64,000 bases of DNA from Marinobacter halophilus (GTDB lineage Bacteria; Pseudomonadota; Gammaproteobacteria; Pseudomonadales; Oleiphilaceae). Shown here in pieces: positions 11,384 to 23,426 of the stretch (its first letter is position 1; every line of letters starts with the position of its first letter). Below the pieces are notes generated by a model. It searched no databases. It saw only the letters and a list, made by a program, of their open reading frames with translations, and was not told where the DNA came from. A program made the position numbers and the translations under genes. The stretch lies in NCBI RefSeq assembly GCF_003007685.1, contig NZ_PXNN01000006.1, positions 186,001 to 250,000 on the forward strand. The letters run 5' to 3'.

Positions 11384-13156
11384 ATGACTAATATCAAGAC
11401 CATGTCTTACGACGCGATTGTTATCGGTGGCGGCGGCGCCGGTATGCGAGCTGCCCTGCAGTTGACCGAATCCGGCGTCAATACTGCCTGCATCACAAAA
11501 GTATTCCCGACTCGTTCGCACACCGTGTCGGCCCAGGGTGGCATCACCTGCGCCATCGCAAGTGCGGATCCCAACGATGATTGGCGCTGGCACATGTATG
11601 ATACCGTAAAGGGATCTGACTACATTGCCGATCAAGACGCCGTGGAATACATGTGTTCTGTAGGTCCGCAGGCGGTGTTTGAGCTTGAGCATATGGGTCT
11701 TCCGTTCTCACGGACAGAGCAGGGGCGTATTTACCAGCGGCCGTTTGGCGGTCAGTCCAAAGGGCCGGACAACCCCACTCAGGCTGCTCGTACCTGCGCT
11801 GCAGCGGACCGTACCGGTCACGCGTTGTTGCACACTTTGTACCAGGCGAACCTCAAGGGTGGAACCACGTTCCTGAACGAGTGGTACGCGGTCGATCTGG
11901 TCAAGAACAGCAAAAATGAAGTGGTAGGTGTTGTCGCTATTGAGATAGAGTCTGGCGAAGTGGCTTACATCAAGTCCAAGGCGACGGTTCTTGCTACCGG
12001 CGGTGCAGGTCGGATCTACGCCTCGACCACCAACGCGCTGATCAACACCGGTGACGGTATCGGCATGGCACTGCGTGCGGGCTTCCCCATGCAGGATATG
12101 GAAATGTGGCAGTTCCATCCGACCGGTATTCATGGTGCGGGTACTCTGGTAACTGAAGGTTGTCGTGGTGAAGGTGGCTACCTTATCAACTCCGAAGGTG
12201 AGCGCTTCATGGAGCGTTATGCTCCGAACGCGAAAGATCTGGCTGGCCGCGACGTCGTTGCCCGGTCGATGGTTATCGAGATTCTGGAAGGTCGTGGCTG
12301 TGGACCGGAAAAAGACCATGTGCTTTTGAAGCTGGATCATTTGGGCGAAGAAACCCTGAATCTGCGTCTGCCAGGCATTTGTGAGCTGTCCCGTACCTTT
12401 GCTCATGTTGACCCCGTCAAAGAACCGGTCCCGGTCGTTCCGACTTGCCACTACATGATGGGCGGCATACCGACCAACGTTGGCGGTCAAGCGCTTACTC
12501 AGGATGAAAATGGCAAAGATCAGCCGATTCCGGGTCTGTTTGCTTGCGGTGAAGCGGCCTGCGTATCGGTTCATGGTGCCAACCGTCTGGGTGGTAACTC
12601 GTTGCTGGACCTGGTTGTCTTTGGTCGTGCCGCAGGTCTTCACATTGAAGAGCAGTTGCGTGGCGGATTCGAAGTAGATGGCGCCAGTGAAGAAGATATC
12701 AAACGAGCAATGGCGCGTCTTGATCGTCTGAACAGTGCCTCCGAGGGCGAAAGTGTTGCGACTGTTCGCAAAGATCTGCAGAACTGCATGCAGCTCTACT
12801 TCGGCGTTTTCCGTGACGGCAAGAGCATGGAGGAAGGGTTGCAAAAGCTGGAGGCTATCGGTGAACGTGTACGCAACACCAAGTTGACGGATACCAGTAA
12901 CGCCTTCAACACAGCGCGTATTGAAGCGCTTGAACTCGACAACCTTTTCGAAGTGGCGCTGGCGACAGCTATCTCAGCATTTGAGCGTAAGGAAAGTCGT
13001 GGTGCTCACGCCCGCAACGACTTCACCGAGCGTGACGACGAAAACTGGCTGAAGCACTCCATGTACTTCCCGCTGGACAAGCGCGTCGGCAAGCGTGATG
13101 TGAACTTTGCGCCGAAGACCGTAGACACCTTCCAGCCGAAGGTCCGGACTTACTAA
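11384..13156 (+). CDS. sdhA: Succinate dehydrogenase flavoprotein subunit
   Basis: The 590-residue catalytic subunit oxidises succinate to fumarate. The N-terminal dinucleotide fold ([16 protein letters not shown]) binds FAD; His46 in [11 protein letters not shown] is the expected covalent FAD attachment point. [11 protein letters not shown] and the [13 protein letters not shown] motif line the active site. Start at the ATG 3 bases after sdhD; a second in-frame ATG six codons later is also possible. Third gene of sdhCDAB. Confidence 0.97.
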   Translation: MTNIKTMSYDAIVIGGGGAGMRAALQLTESGVNTACITKVFPTRSHTVSAQGGITCAIASADPNDDWRWHMYDTVKGSDYIADQDAVEYMCSVGPQAVFELEHMGLPFSRTEQGRIYQRPFGGQSKGPDNPTQAARTCAAADRTGHALLHTLYQANLKGGTTFLNEWYAVDLVKNSKNEVVGVVAIEIESGEVAYIKSKATVLATGGAGRIYASTTNALINTGDGIGMALRAGFPMQDMEMWQFHPTGIHGAGTLVTEGCRGEGGYLINSEGERFMERYAPNAKDLAGRDVVARSMVIEILEGRGCGPEKDHVLLKLDHLGEETLNLRLPGICELSRTFAHVDPVKEPVPVVPTCHYMMGGIPTNVGGQALTQDENGKDQPIPGLFACGEAACVSVHGANRLGGNSLLDLVVFGRAAGLHIEEQLRGGFEVDGASEEDIKRAMARLDRLNSASEGESVATVRKDLQNCMQLYFGVFRDGKSMEEGLQKLEAIGERVRNTKLTDTSNAFNTARIEALELDNLFEVALATAISAFERKESRGAHARNDFTERDDENWLKHSMYFPLDKRVGKRDVNFAPKTVDTFQPKVRTY

Positions 13157-13169
13157 GGGGGATGTTAAA

Positions 13170-13874
13170 ATGTTAGTAAGCCTTTATCGTTATAACCCGG
13201 AGAGCGACAACGCGCCCTACATGCAGGACGTTGAAGTTGATATTCCGGAAGGTAAGGATTTGATGGTTCTTGATGTGCTGAACCTCATCAAAGAACGCGA
13301 TTCTTCAATGGCGTATCGCCGTTCCTGTCGTGAAGGTGTTTGTGGCTCAGATGGCATGAACATGAATGGCACCAACGGCTTGGCGTGTATCACGCCAATG
13401 TCCAAGGTGGTCAAAAAGAACAAACTGGTATTGCGTCCGCTGCCGGGCCTGCCGGTTATTCGCGACCTGGTCGTGGATATGAGTTTGTTCTACAAGCAGT
13501 ACGAAAAGGTCATGCCGTATCTTGTTAACGATACGCCGGCCCCTGCCATTGAGCGCCTGCAGACTCCGGAAGATCGTGAGAAGCTGGACGGCCTGTACGA
13601 GTGCATTCTCTGTGCTTGCTGCTCAACGGCTTGCCCGTCTTTCTGGTGGAACCCGGACAAGTTCATTGGTCCGTCTGGCCTGCTCCAGGCCTACCGCTTC
13701 CTGGCGGATAGTCGTGATACCGCTCAGGCAGAACGCCTGTCCAATCTGGACGATCCGTTCAGCGTTTTCCGCTGCCGGGGAATCATGAACTGTGTCAGCG
13801 TTTGTCCGAAAGGCCTGAACCCCACAAAGGCGATTGGCCACATTCGGAACCTCCTTCTGCAAAGAGCGACTTGA
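13170..13874 (+). CDS. sdhB: Succinate dehydrogenase iron-sulfur subunit
   Basis: The 234-residue protein relays electrons from FAD to ubiquinone. It has a plant-type [2Fe-2S] domain (CREGVCGSDGMNMNG...LAC) and the two C-terminal cysteine clusters CILCACCSTACP and CRGIMNCVSVCPKGLNP for [4Fe-4S] and [3Fe-4S]. AAGGGGGATG precedes the start. Last gene of the sdh part; a perfect palindrome follows before sucA. Confidence 0.97.
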   Translation: MLVSLYRYNPESDNAPYMQDVEVDIPEGKDLMVLDVLNLIKERDSSMAYRRSCREGVCGSDGMNMNGTNGLACITPMSKVVKKNKLVLRPLPGLPVIRDLVVDMSLFYKQYEKVMPYLVNDTPAPAIERLQTPEDREKLDGLYECILCACCSTACPSFWWNPDKFIGPSGLLQAYRFLADSRDTAQAERLSNLDDPFSVFRCRGIMNCVSVCPKGLNPTKAIGHIRNLLLQRAT

Positions 13875-14190
13875 TCGGAAAATCTCGCATAACCAGCTAT
13901 ACTGGTGTATCTGCACCAGTTTGCACCCTTGAAGGCCCCGCATATGCGGGGCCTTCAACCAAAGGCTTATAGGCAAAAGTCTTACCAGAGTGCAAACTTA
14001 CGTCCACTGTTTGGTTGCCTTACCCAGGAGACCGGGCAGTGTCGCTGAGTATAAAAATCACTGGGGACGGAAAACATCCTTGCAGGGTGTGGTGGCCAAA
14101 AGTCATGCCGTAATATCCCGTATTGACTGAGATTTACCCCTGGACCACCATACTCGCTCCCCCGCACCAGCCCAAGGTGAGCTATTCAAA
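13875..14190. other. sdhB-sucA intergenic region
   Basis: These 316 bases hold a perfect 30-base palindrome (13929-13958) and no supported gene. ATAAAA (about 14050) and TAATAT (about 14111) look like -10 boxes, but I could not pair either with a good -35, so a separate suc promoter is possible but unproven. AAGGTGAG, 10 bases before the sucA ATG, is its likely ribosome site. Confidence 0.5.
13929..13958. terminator. Perfect 30-base palindrome after sdhB, no T-tract
   Basis: TTGAAGGCCCCGCAT is followed directly by its exact reverse complement. The hairpin is very stable, but the bases after it are CCAAAGG, so it lacks a U-tract. It may act as an attenuator or RNA-stability element separating sdh and suc messages, or as a partial terminator. 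Confidence 0.6.
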
Positions 14191-17028
14191 ATGCACGAAA
14201 GCATCATGGAGCAGTTATGGCAGACTTCCCATCTTCAAGGTGGAAATCTGGCCTATGTTGAACAGCTTTTTGAAACCTACCTGACAGACCCCAACGCAAT
14301 TCCTGAAGAGTGGCGGAGTTACTTTGATAAGCTCCCCAGCGTTGATGGCCATCATGGCCGTGACGTTGTTCACTCGACCATCCGCGAACAGTTTGAACAC
14401 ATTTCTCGTAATCAGCGTTTTCTGGCAAATGGTGGCGTTCCTGCCAGTGCCACAACGAACGCCGATAAGAAACAGATCCGTGTTCTCCAGCTGATTAACG
14501 CCTATCGTTTTCGCGGTCATCAGGAATCAACGCTCGACCCCTTGGGTGTCTGGCAGCGTGAGCCTGTTGAAGATCTTGATCCGTCCTTTCATGAACTGGG
14601 CGAATCGGATCTAGATCTGGAATTCCAGACAGGTTCCCTGAATTTCGGCTCCGAGACCATGAAGCTCGGAGACATTGTTGACGGTTTACGCCAAACCTAT
14701 TGCCAGACCATCGGCGCCGAATATATGCATGTGGTTGATACTCGCATCAAGCGCTGGTTCCAGCAGCGTATGGAGCCGGTTCGGTCCCGTCCGGAATATG
14801 AAGCGTCAACCCGCAAACATCTTCTGGAGCGTCTGACGGCTGCAGAGGGTCTTGAAAAATATCTGGGCTCGCGCTATCCGGGCGTCAAACGTTTCGGTCT
14901 GGAGGGGGGCGAGAGTCTGATTCCGTGTCTGGACGAATTGATCCAGCGTGCTGGCTCCTACGGCACCAAAGAAATTGTTCTGGGTATGGCACACCGTGGT
15001 CGGTTGAACGTTCTTATCAATACCCTCGGCAAGAACCCGAAAGAGCTGTTCGATGAATTTGAGGGCAAAAAGCTCGCCGATTCCGGCTCCGGCGACGTGA
15101 AATACCATCAGGGCTTTTCTTCCAACGTGATGACTGCCGGTGGCGAAGTTCACCTGGCGATGGCGTTCAACCCATCGCACCTCGAAATCGTCTCTCCGGT
15201 GGTGGTCGGTTCTGTGCGCGCGCGCCAGGATCGTCGTGATGATAATGACGGTAGCAAGGTGGTCCCTATCGTTCTGCACGGTGATGCCGCGTTTGCCGGT
15301 CAGGGTGTGGTGATGGAAACCTTTCAGATGTCCCAGACCCGGGGCTTCGGTGTTGGCGGAACCATCCACATCGTGATCAATAACCAGGTAGGTTTCACCA
15401 CTAGCAAGCAGGAAGACGCCCGTTCGACAGAATACTGTACTGATGTGGCGAAAATGGTTCAGGCGCCGATTCTGCACGTGAACGCAGACGATCCTGAAGC
15501 GGTCATGTTTGTGACCCAGATGGCGATGGACTACCGCAACGAATTCAAAAACGACGTGGTGATTGATTTAGTTTGTTACCGCCGTCGCGGGCACAACGAG
15601 GCGGACGAGCCGGCCGCAACCCAGCCGCTCATGTACGAGAAGATTCGCAAGCTGAAAACCACGCGCGGTATCTACGCCGAGCAGTTGATTGAAGCTGGCG
15701 TGATCAGTGAAGATGAATCCAAACAGATGGAAATGGACTACCGTGATGCGCTGGATAACGGCGAGCATGTAGTCAAGTCACTGGTTAAAGAGCCCAATAA
15801 AGAGCTTTACGTTGACTGGGCGCCGTACCTGGGCCACGAATGGACTGCCAAGTGCAAGACCAGTGTAGCGCCGAAGACAATTCAGAAGTTGGGCAAACTG
15901 CTGACCCAGGTGCCGGAAGGCTTCAGTGTTCAGCGGCAGGTTTCCAAAATTGTTAATGATCGGGAAAAAATGACCGCAGGTGCGCTATCCCTGAACTGGG
16001 GTTACGGTGAGATGATGGCGTACGCCACGCTGCTCAATGAAGGTCACCCGATCCGCCTTGTTGGCCAGGATGTTGGTCGTGGTACGTTCTCCCACCGTCA
16101 TGCGGTTTTGCATAACCAGAAGGACGGCGCAACACACGTATCGTTGCAAGAACTGTCTGAAAGCCAGCCGAAGTTTGATATCTACGACTCGTTTCTTTCT
16201 GAAGAAGCGGTTATGGCGTTCGAATACGGCTACTCAACCACCAAGCCAGATGCGCTTGTGGTCTGGGAGGCACAGTTTGGCGACTTCGCCAATGGCGCGC
16301 AGGTGGTTATTGATCAGTTCCTGACCAGCGGTGAGCATAAGTGGGGTCGGCTGTGTGGCCTGACACTGCTGCTGCCACACGGTTATGAAGGTCAGGGTCC
16401 AGAGCACAGCTCAGCCCGGATGGAGCGGTTCCTTCAGTTAAGTGCAGAGCACAATATTCAGGTATGTGTGCCCACCACGCCCTCGCAGGTATTCCACATG
16501 CTGCGCCGCCAGGTGAAGCGTCCTTTGCGCAAGCCGCTGGTGGCGATCACGCCGAAGAGCCTGCTGCGTCATAAAGAGGCGATTTCCAGCCTGGAAGATC
16601 TGACGTCCGGCACTTTCCAGACGGTCTTGCCCGAGAAAGAGCCCTCCGATTCCAAGAAGATAACGCGGCTGGTTATGTGCAGCGGTAAGGTCTACTACGA
16701 TCTGTTGGAAAAGAAAAAGGCAGATGAGCGTGATGATGTTGCGCTGGTGCGTATCGAGCAGCTGTACCCGTTCCCGGGTGACGATCTGGATGAGCTTCTG
16801 GCCCAGTACCCCAAACTCAAACATGTGGTCTGGTGTCAGGAAGAGCCAATGAACCAGGGCGCCTGGTACTGCAGTCAACATCATATGCGTAACGCGCTGC
16901 AGCGCCTTAACCCGAAACTTTACCTTCAGTATGCCGGCCGTGACGCTTCTGCTGCTCCTGCGTGTGGACACATGTCTGTGCACATCGAAGAGCAAAAGAA
17001 GCTGGTTAATGACGCGTTCGAAATCTGA
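14191..17028 (+). CDS. sucA: 2-oxoglutarate dehydrogenase E1 component
   Basis: The 945-residue thiamine-diphosphate enzyme decarboxylates 2-oxoglutarate and passes succinyl to SucB. The N-terminus (LWQTSHLQGGNLAYVEQLFETYL) is the E2-binding segment, and LGMAHRGRLNVL, the HGDAAFAGQG ThDP-binding region and INNQVGFTTS are E1o signatures. Length matches the family (about 930-945). The ATG at 14191 gives a start equivalent to Pseudomonas SucA; a second ATG five codons on is less likely. First of sucAB-lpd. Confidence 0.97.
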   Translation: MHESIMEQLWQTSHLQGGNLAYVEQLFETYLTDPNAIPEEWRSYFDKLPSVDGHHGRDVVHSTIREQFEHISRNQRFLANGGVPASATTNADKKQIRVLQLINAYRFRGHQESTLDPLGVWQREPVEDLDPSFHELGESDLDLEFQTGSLNFGSETMKLGDIVDGLRQTYCQTIGAEYMHVVDTRIKRWFQQRMEPVRSRPEYEASTRKHLLERLTAAEGLEKYLGSRYPGVKRFGLEGGESLIPCLDELIQRAGSYGTKEIVLGMAHRGRLNVLINTLGKNPKELFDEFEGKKLADSGSGDVKYHQGFSSNVMTAGGEVHLAMAFNPSHLEIVSPVVVGSVRARQDRRDDNDGSKVVPIVLHGDAAFAGQGVVMETFQMSQTRGFGVGGTIHIVINNQVGFTTSKQEDARSTEYCTDVAKMVQAPILHVNADDPEAVMFVTQMAMDYRNEFKNDVVIDLVCYRRRGHNEADEPAATQPLMYEKIRKLKTTRGIYAEQLIEAGVISEDESKQMEMDYRDALDNGEHVVKSLVKEPNKELYVDWAPYLGHEWTAKCKTSVAPKTIQKLGKLLTQVPEGFSVQRQVSKIVNDREKMTAGALSLNWGYGEMMAYATLLNEGHPIRLVGQDVGRGTFSHRHAVLHNQKDGATHVSLQELSESQPKFDIYDSFLSEEAVMAFEYGYSTTKPDALVVWEAQFGDFANGAQVVIDQFLTSGEHKWGRLCGLTLLLPHGYEGQGPEHSSARMERFLQLSAEHNIQVCVPTTPSQVFHMLRRQVKRPLRKPLVAITPKSLLRHKEAISSLEDLTSGTFQTVLPEKEPSDSKKITRLVMCSGKVYYDLLEKKKADERDDVALVRIEQLYPFPGDDLDELLAQYPKLKHVVWCQEEPMNQGAWYCSQHHMRNALQRLNPKLYLQYAGRDASAAPACGHMSVHIEEQKKLVNDAFEI

Positions 17029-17053
17029 CGAGCTACCGAACTAAGGATCCGTA

Positions 17054-18271
17054 ATGTCAACTGAGATTAAAGCCCCCGTTTTCCCTGAGTCGGTTGCCGA
17101 AGGCACCGTCGCAACCTGGCACAAGCAGCCGGGCGAAGCCTGTTCCCGTGATGAGCTAATTGTCGATATCGAAACCGACAAAGTAGTGCTCGAGGTGGTT
17201 GCACCTGCTGACGGCGTGATTGAAGAAATCCTTAAAGGTGAAGGCGATATCTGCGAAAGCGGTGAAGTTATCGGCAGGTTTAAGGAAGGCGCTGCGGGCG
17301 AATCCAAGCCGGCTGAAAGCAAAGCGGAAGCCAAACCTGAAGAACCGAAAGAAACTGTATCAGAAGCCGCTTCAGGCGACGCTATTCTGAGCCCGGCAGC
17401 ACGCAAGCTGGCCGAAGAAAACAGCGTTGACCCAAGCGCGGTCAAGGGTACCGGTAAAGATGGTCGTGTAACCAAAGAAGATGTGCAAAACCACGTAGCC
17501 AGCAGCAAAGCTGCCACCCCTGCGGCAGCCAAGCCGGCCGCCATGCCAGAGGTCAATATGGCGCCGGGCGAGCGTCCGGAAAAGCGCGTTCCCATGACCC
17601 GTCTGCGGGCCAGTATTGCCAAGCGCCTGGTGGAAGCTCAGCAGACTGCCGCGATGCTGACCACCTTCAACGAAGTCAACATGGCGCCGATCATGGAGCT
17701 GCGCAAGCAGTACCAGGATAGCTTCGTGAAGCGTCATGGTATCAAGTTGGGCTTCATGTCCTTCTTCACCAAGGCGGCAACCGAAGCGCTCAAGCGGTTC
17801 CCAGCAGTCAACGCGTCCATCGATGGCAGCGACATGGTGTATCACGGTTATCAGGATATCGGTGTTGCCGTTTCCACTGATCGTGGCCTTGTTGTACCGG
17901 TGGTTCGTGACGTCGACGCACTCGGTCTGGCCGATATCGAAAAGAAAATCGTCGAGTACGGCACCAAGGCCAAAGACGGCAAACTCGGCATTGAAGACAT
18001 GACCGGTGGTACCTTTACCATTACCAACGGTGGCATCTTCGGCTCACTGATCTCTACGCCGATTCTGAACCCGCCGCAAACGGCAATTCTGGGTATGCAC
18101 AAGATCCAGGAGCGCCCAATGGCGGTTAACGGCAAGGTTGAAATCCTGCCGATGATGTATCTGGCGCTGTCTTACGATCACCGCATGGTCGATGGCAAAG
18201 AAGCTGTGCAGTTCCTGGTGGCCATCAAGGAAATGCTGGAAGACCCGGCGCGTATTCTGCTGGACGTGTGA
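17054..18271 (+). CDS. sucB: Dihydrolipoyl succinyltransferase (2-oxoglutarate dehydrogenase E2)
   Basis: The 405-residue core of the 2-oxoglutarate dehydrogenase complex transfers succinyl from lipoate to CoA. Order of domains: one lipoyl domain with Lys43 in [13 protein letters not shown], an Ala/Pro/Glu-rich linker, the peripheral-subunit-binding domain ([21 protein letters not shown], about 113-150), a second linker, and the catalytic domain ending in [13 protein letters not shown] with the catalytic His. AAGGATCC precedes the ATG; 25 bases after sucA. Confidence 0.97.
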   Translation: MSTEIKAPVFPESVAEGTVATWHKQPGEACSRDELIVDIETDKVVLEVVAPADGVIEEILKGEGDICESGEVIGRFKEGAAGESKPAESKAEAKPEEPKETVSEAASGDAILSPAARKLAEENSVDPSAVKGTGKDGRVTKEDVQNHVASSKAATPAAAKPAAMPEVNMAPGERPEKRVPMTRLRASIAKRLVEAQQTAAMLTTFNEVNMAPIMELRKQYQDSFVKRHGIKLGFMSFFTKAATEALKRFPAVNASIDGSDMVYHGYQDIGVAVSTDRGLVVPVVRDVDALGLADIEKKIVEYGTKAKDGKLGIEDMTGGTFTITNGGIFGSLISTPILNPPQTAILGMHKIQERPMAVNGKVEILPMMYLALSYDHRMVDGKEAVQFLVAIKEMLEDPARILLDV

Positions 18272-18303
18272 ACTGACACTTAACGAATCAGAAAACGGGA
18301 TAA

Positions 18304-19749
<1,446 letters not shown>

Positions 19750-19765
19750 CGCAACACCGGAATCC

Positions 19766-19787
19766 GGGGCGCCATTTCAGGCGCCCC
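19766..19787 (+). terminator. Hairpin between lpd and sucC
   Basis: GGGGCGCC, a 6-base loop and GGCGCCCC form an 8-bp pure GC stem 16 bases after lpd, with no T-run. It is more likely a processing or partial termination signal between sucAB-lpd and sucCD than a full terminator. The gap of 196 bases before sucC shows no convincing promoter. Confidence 0.5.
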
Positions 19788-19945
19788 GCTGCCATCATAA
19801 CGGCAGGTTTTCGGATGCGTAACCGGTGGGTATAGGCGATCCCTCGCCCACCAGAACGAATTCGCATTCGGTATGCCAGGGACGGTGTATCGGCGGGTTC
19901 TTTTCCGTACGTGGTTATCCTCCATCAAATGACGGGACACTAACT

Positions 19946-21115
19946 ATGAATTTGCACGAATATCAGGGCAAGCAGCTTTTCGCTGAATATGGCCTGCCTG
20001 TATCCCAGGGTTTTGCCTGTGATACTCCGGAAGACGCCGTCGCAGCGGCAGACAAAATCGGTGGCGACGCCTGGGTTGTCAAAGCTCAGGTTCACGCTGG
20101 TGGTCGCGGTAAGGCTGGCGGTGTAAAGCTGGTCAAGAGCAAAGACGAAATCCGTCAGTTCGCTGAGAACTGGTTAGGCAAGAATCTGGTGACCTACCAG
20201 ACAGACGAAAACGGCCAGCCGGTAACCAAGATTCTGGTTGAATCGCTCACTGATATCGACCAGGAACTGTACCTGGGTGCAGTGGTTGATCGTGGTACCC
20301 GTCGCATTGTTTTCATGGCCTCCACTGAAGGTGGCGTGGAAATCGAGAAGGTGGCCGAAGAGACTCCGGAAAAAATCCTGAAAGCCGAAGTTGATCCACT
20401 GGTCGGCGCGCAGCCATACCAGGGCCGCGAACTGGCATTCAAGCTGGGCCTTGAAGGCAAGCAGATCGGTCAGTTCACCAAGATTTTTATGGGTCTGGCC
20501 AAGCTTTTCGAAGAGTGCGACCTGGCGCTGGTTGAAATCAACCCGCTGGTTATCACTCCGGCTGGCGATCTGCACTGCCTGGACGCCAAGCTCGGCGTTG
20601 ATGGCAACGCTCTGTACCGTCAGAAGAAAATTCTGGACATGCGCGACCCTTCTCAGGAAGATGCCCGTGAAGCCGAAGCGGCCAAGTGGGAGCTCAACTA
20701 CGTAGCCCTGGAAGGCAACATCGGTTGTATGGTTAACGGTGCTGGCCTGGCCATGGGCACCATGGACATCATCAAATTGTCCGGTGGCCGTCCTGCCAAC
20801 TTCCTGGACGTTGGCGGCGGTGCTACCAAAGAGCGCGTTTCCGAAGCGTTCAAGATCATCCTGTCTGACGATGCCGTTCAGGCGGTTCTGGTTAACATCT
20901 TCGGTGGTATCGTTCGTTGCGACATGATCGCAGAGGGCATTATCGGTGCTGTTAAGGAAGTGGGTGTCAAGGTCCCCGTTGTTGTGCGCCTTGAAGGCAA
21001 TAACGCTGAGCTGGGTACCAAAGTGCTCGCTGACAGTGGCTTGAACATCATTGCCGCCACCAGTCTGGCGGATGCCGCAGAGCAAGTCGTTAAAGCCGCA
21101 GGGGGTAAATCATGA
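19946..21115 (+). CDS. sucC: Succinyl-CoA synthetase subunit beta
   Basis: The 389-residue ATP-grasp subunit binds nucleotide and succinate and, with SucD, makes ATP (or GTP) from succinyl-CoA. It begins [20 protein letters not shown], shows the [14 protein letters not shown] nucleotide-binding loop (about 45-58) and ends with [14 protein letters not shown] and the succinate-side loop. I start at the ATG at 19946, since residues encoded upstream from 19826 are not conserved and 389 aa is near the family length. It overlaps sucD by ATGA. Confidence 0.97.
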   Translation: MNLHEYQGKQLFAEYGLPVSQGFACDTPEDAVAAADKIGGDAWVVKAQVHAGGRGKAGGVKLVKSKDEIRQFAENWLGKNLVTYQTDENGQPVTKILVESLTDIDQELYLGAVVDRGTRRIVFMASTEGGVEIEKVAEETPEKILKAEVDPLVGAQPYQGRELAFKLGLEGKQIGQFTKIFMGLAKLFEECDLALVEINPLVITPAGDLHCLDAKLGVDGNALYRQKKILDMRDPSQEDAREAEAAKWELNYVALEGNIGCMVNGAGLAMGTMDIIKLSGGRPANFLDVGGGATKERVSEAFKIILSDDAVQAVLVNIFGGIVRCDMIAEGIIGAVKEVGVKVPVVVRLEGNNAELGTKVLADSGLNIIAATSLADAAEQVVKAAGGKS

Positions 21116-21984
21116 GCATCCTGATCAACAAAGACACCAAGGTTATCTGCCAGGGCTTTACTGGCGCGCAGGGTACTTTCCACTCTGAACAGGCGATTGA
21201 GTACGGCACCAAAATGGTCGGTGGCGTCAGCCCCGGCAAGGGCGGCACCAAGCACCTGGACCTGCCGGTATTCAATACCGTACGTGAAGCCGTAGAGCAG
21301 ACCGGCGCGGAAGCAACAGTGATCTACGTGCCAGCACCGTTCTGTAAAGATGCCATCATCGAAGCCGCAGACGCTGGTATCGAGCTGATTGTGTGTATCA
21401 CCGAAGGCATCCCGACCATCGACATGCTGTATGCGAAAGAATACGTCGATCGCAAAGGCGTGCGCATGATTGGTCCGAATTGTCCGGGTGTTATCACACC
21501 GGGTGAATGCAAGATTGGTATCATGCCGGGTCACATTCATAAGCCGGGTAAAGTTGGTATCGTATCCCGGTCAGGTACCCTGACTTACGAAGCGGTCAAG
21601 CAGACCACGGACTTCGGCTACGGCCAGTCTACCTGTGTTGGTATCGGTGGTGATCCGATTCCGGGTTCCAACTTCATCGATATCCTCAAGCTTCTGCAGG
21701 AAGATCCGCAGACTGAGGCCATCGTGATGATCGGTGAAATTGGTGGTACTGCCGAAGAAGAAGCAGCAGCGTTCATTAAAGAACACGTCACTAAGCCTGT
21801 GGTTTCCTACATTGCCGGTGTAACAGCACCTCCGGGCAAGCGTATGGGCCATGCTGGCGCCATCATCTCTGGTGGTAAGGGTACCGCAGACGAGAAGTTT
21901 GCTGCTCTGAACGACGCCGGAGTTAAAACCGTGCGCAGTCTGGCAGAGATCGGAAAGGCGCTGAAGGAAGTGACTGGCTGGTAA
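21112..21984 (+). CDS. sucD: Succinyl-CoA synthetase subunit alpha
   Basis: The 290-residue partner of SucC binds CoA through an N-terminal Rossmann fold ([19 protein letters not shown]) and carries the phosphorylated His in [11 protein letters not shown] (about residue 246). [20 protein letters not shown] is a family signature. Start overlaps the sucC stop (ATGA), so translation is coupled. A strong terminator 20 bases later ends the TCA block. Confidence 0.97.
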   Translation: MSILINKDTKVICQGFTGAQGTFHSEQAIEYGTKMVGGVSPGKGGTKHLDLPVFNTVREAVEQTGAEATVIYVPAPFCKDAIIEAADAGIELIVCITEGIPTIDMLYAKEYVDRKGVRMIGPNCPGVITPGECKIGIMPGHIHKPGKVGIVSRSGTLTYEAVKQTTDFGYGQSTCVGIGGDPIPGSNFIDILKLLQEDPQTEAIVMIGEIGGTAEEEAAAFIKEHVTKPVVSYIAGVTAPPGKRMGHAGAIISGGKGTADEKFAALNDAGVKTVRSLAEIGKALKEVTGW

Positions 21985-22004
21985 GTCATCTCACAACCTT
22001 TACC

Positions 22005-22039
22005 AAAACCCCCGGATTCGAAAGAATTCCGGGGGTTTT
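22005..22039 (+). terminator. Rho-independent terminator after sucD
   Basis: AAAACCCCCGGA...TCCGGGGGTTTT forms a 12-bp stem with a T-run. It closes the sdh-suc cluster. Confidence 0.92.
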
Positions 22040-22072
22040 GCGTTATGGACATGCTGTTTTAACGGTGTTTGC

Positions 22073-22101
22073 TTAACGCAGGCGAACGATAAGACTATAA
22101 T
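22073..22101 (+). promoter_or_regulatory. Predicted sigma-70 promoter of trpS operon
   Basis: TTAACG (22073-22078), a 17-base spacer and a perfect TATAAT (22096-22101), 80 bases before the trpS start and just after the sucD terminator. The -35 matches four of six. Confidence 0.6.
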
Positions 22102-22181
22102 GCGCGGTCAGCCAGATTTCAGCAGTCGCAATTGCGCGGCGAAATCTGGCGCCTTACAAACAGAAAGAAGGAGTTCGTGCT

Positions 22182-23396
22182 TTGAGTTCTGTCGATTCCC
22201 AGCAAAGAGTTTTGTCCGGCATGCGTCCGACCGGCAAGCTTCACCTCGGCCACTACCATGGTGTGCTGAAAAACTGGGTGAAACTCCAGCATGAATATGA
22301 GTGCTTCTTCTTCGTCGCTGACTGGCATGCATTAACCACCCAGTACGATGACCCCTCCGGCATCGAACAGAGTGTCTGGGACATGGTGATTGATTGGCTG
22401 GCCGCGGGCGTTAACCCCGGTTCCTCCACTATGTTCATTCAGTCTCAGGTACCGGAACACGCCGAATTGCACCTGTTGTTGTCGATGATTACCCCGCTGG
22501 GCTGGCTGGAGCGCATCCCAACATACAAAGACCAGCAGGAAAAGCTGCGGGAAAAAGATCTCGCCACCTATGGCTTTCTGGGGTATCCGTTGCTGCAGAG
22601 TGCCGACATCCTGACCTATCGTGCAGGCAAGGTGCCGGTGGGAGCTGATCAGGTGTCTCATGTGGAAATTACCCGTGAAATCGCCCGTCGCTTCAACCAT
22701 ATCTACGGCCGTGAGCCCGGTTTTGAAGATCAGGCCGAGGCGGCCATTGTTAAAATGGGCAAGAAAAACGCTAAGTTGTACCGCAATCTTAAGAAACGTT
22801 ATCAAGAAGAGGGCAACATGGAGGCCCTCGAAACCGCTCGCGCTTTGTTAAAGGAGCAGCAAAACATTTCTCTGGGGGATCGTGAACGTCTTTACGGCTA
22901 TATCGAGGGGGGGGGCAAAGTTATCCTGCCGGAGCCTCAGCCGCTGCTGACGCCGGAATCAAAATTGCCGGGACTGGACGGTCAGAAGATGTCCAAATCT
23001 TATAACAATTACATCGGCCTGCGTGAAGAGCCGGATATCGTATCCCAGAAAATCCGGACCATGCAGACCGATCCTCAGCGGGTTCGTCGCACCGATCCGG
23101 GTGATCCTGAAAAATGCCCGGTCTGGGGTATGCATCAGGTCTACTCAGATGCCAAAACCTGCGAGTGGGTGCAGGAAGGCTGTCGCAGTGCCGGTATTGG
23201 CTGTCTGGATTGCAAAACACCACTGATCGATGCAGTGATTGAAGAGCAGCGGCCCTTGCACGAACGTGCCCGTGAGTATGAAAAGAACCCGGATGTGGTC
23301 CGTTCGATCCTTGAAGAAGGTCGTGAGCATGCCCGTGATGCAGCCCGAGACACACTCGAAGAAGTGCGCGCCGCCATGGGGCTCAGCTACCGCTGA
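22182..23396 (+). CDS. trpS: Tryptophanyl-tRNA synthetase, long form
   Basis: The class I synthetase charges tRNA-Trp. The HIGH-type motif is HLGHYHG (about residue 24) and the KMSKS loop is DGQKMSKSYNN (about 267). At 404 residues it is about 70 longer than E. coli TrpS; the extra Lys/Glu-rich segment lies between about residues 183 and 250, as in the long Pseudomonas-type enzyme. The start is TTG, supported by AAGGAG 8 bases upstream and by conservation from VLSGMRPTGKLHLGH on. A run of nine G lies in the insertion at 22907-22915. First gene of trpS-scpA-scpB-rluB. Confidence 0.95.
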   Translation: MSSVDSQQRVLSGMRPTGKLHLGHYHGVLKNWVKLQHEYECFFFVADWHALTTQYDDPSGIEQSVWDMVIDWLAAGVNPGSSTMFIQSQVPEHAELHLLLSMITPLGWLERIPTYKDQQEKLREKDLATYGFLGYPLLQSADILTYRAGKVPVGADQVSHVEITREIARRFNHIYGREPGFEDQAEAAIVKMGKKNAKLYRNLKKRYQEEGNMEALETARALLKEQQNISLGDRERLYGYIEGGGKVILPEPQPLLTPESKLPGLDGQKMSKSYNNYIGLREEPDIVSQKIRTMQTDPQRVRRTDPGDPEKCPVWGMHQVYSDAKTCEWVQEGCRSAGIGCLDCKTPLIDAVIEEQRPLHERAREYEKNPDVVRSILEEGREHARDAARDTLEEVRAAMGLSYR

Positions 23397-23426
23397 GTTT
23401 CGGCGGCCAGACCGGTGGGAATGGGC

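Noticed and set aside
11708..12844. 378-codon minus-strand open frame
   Set aside because: Shadow of sdhA.
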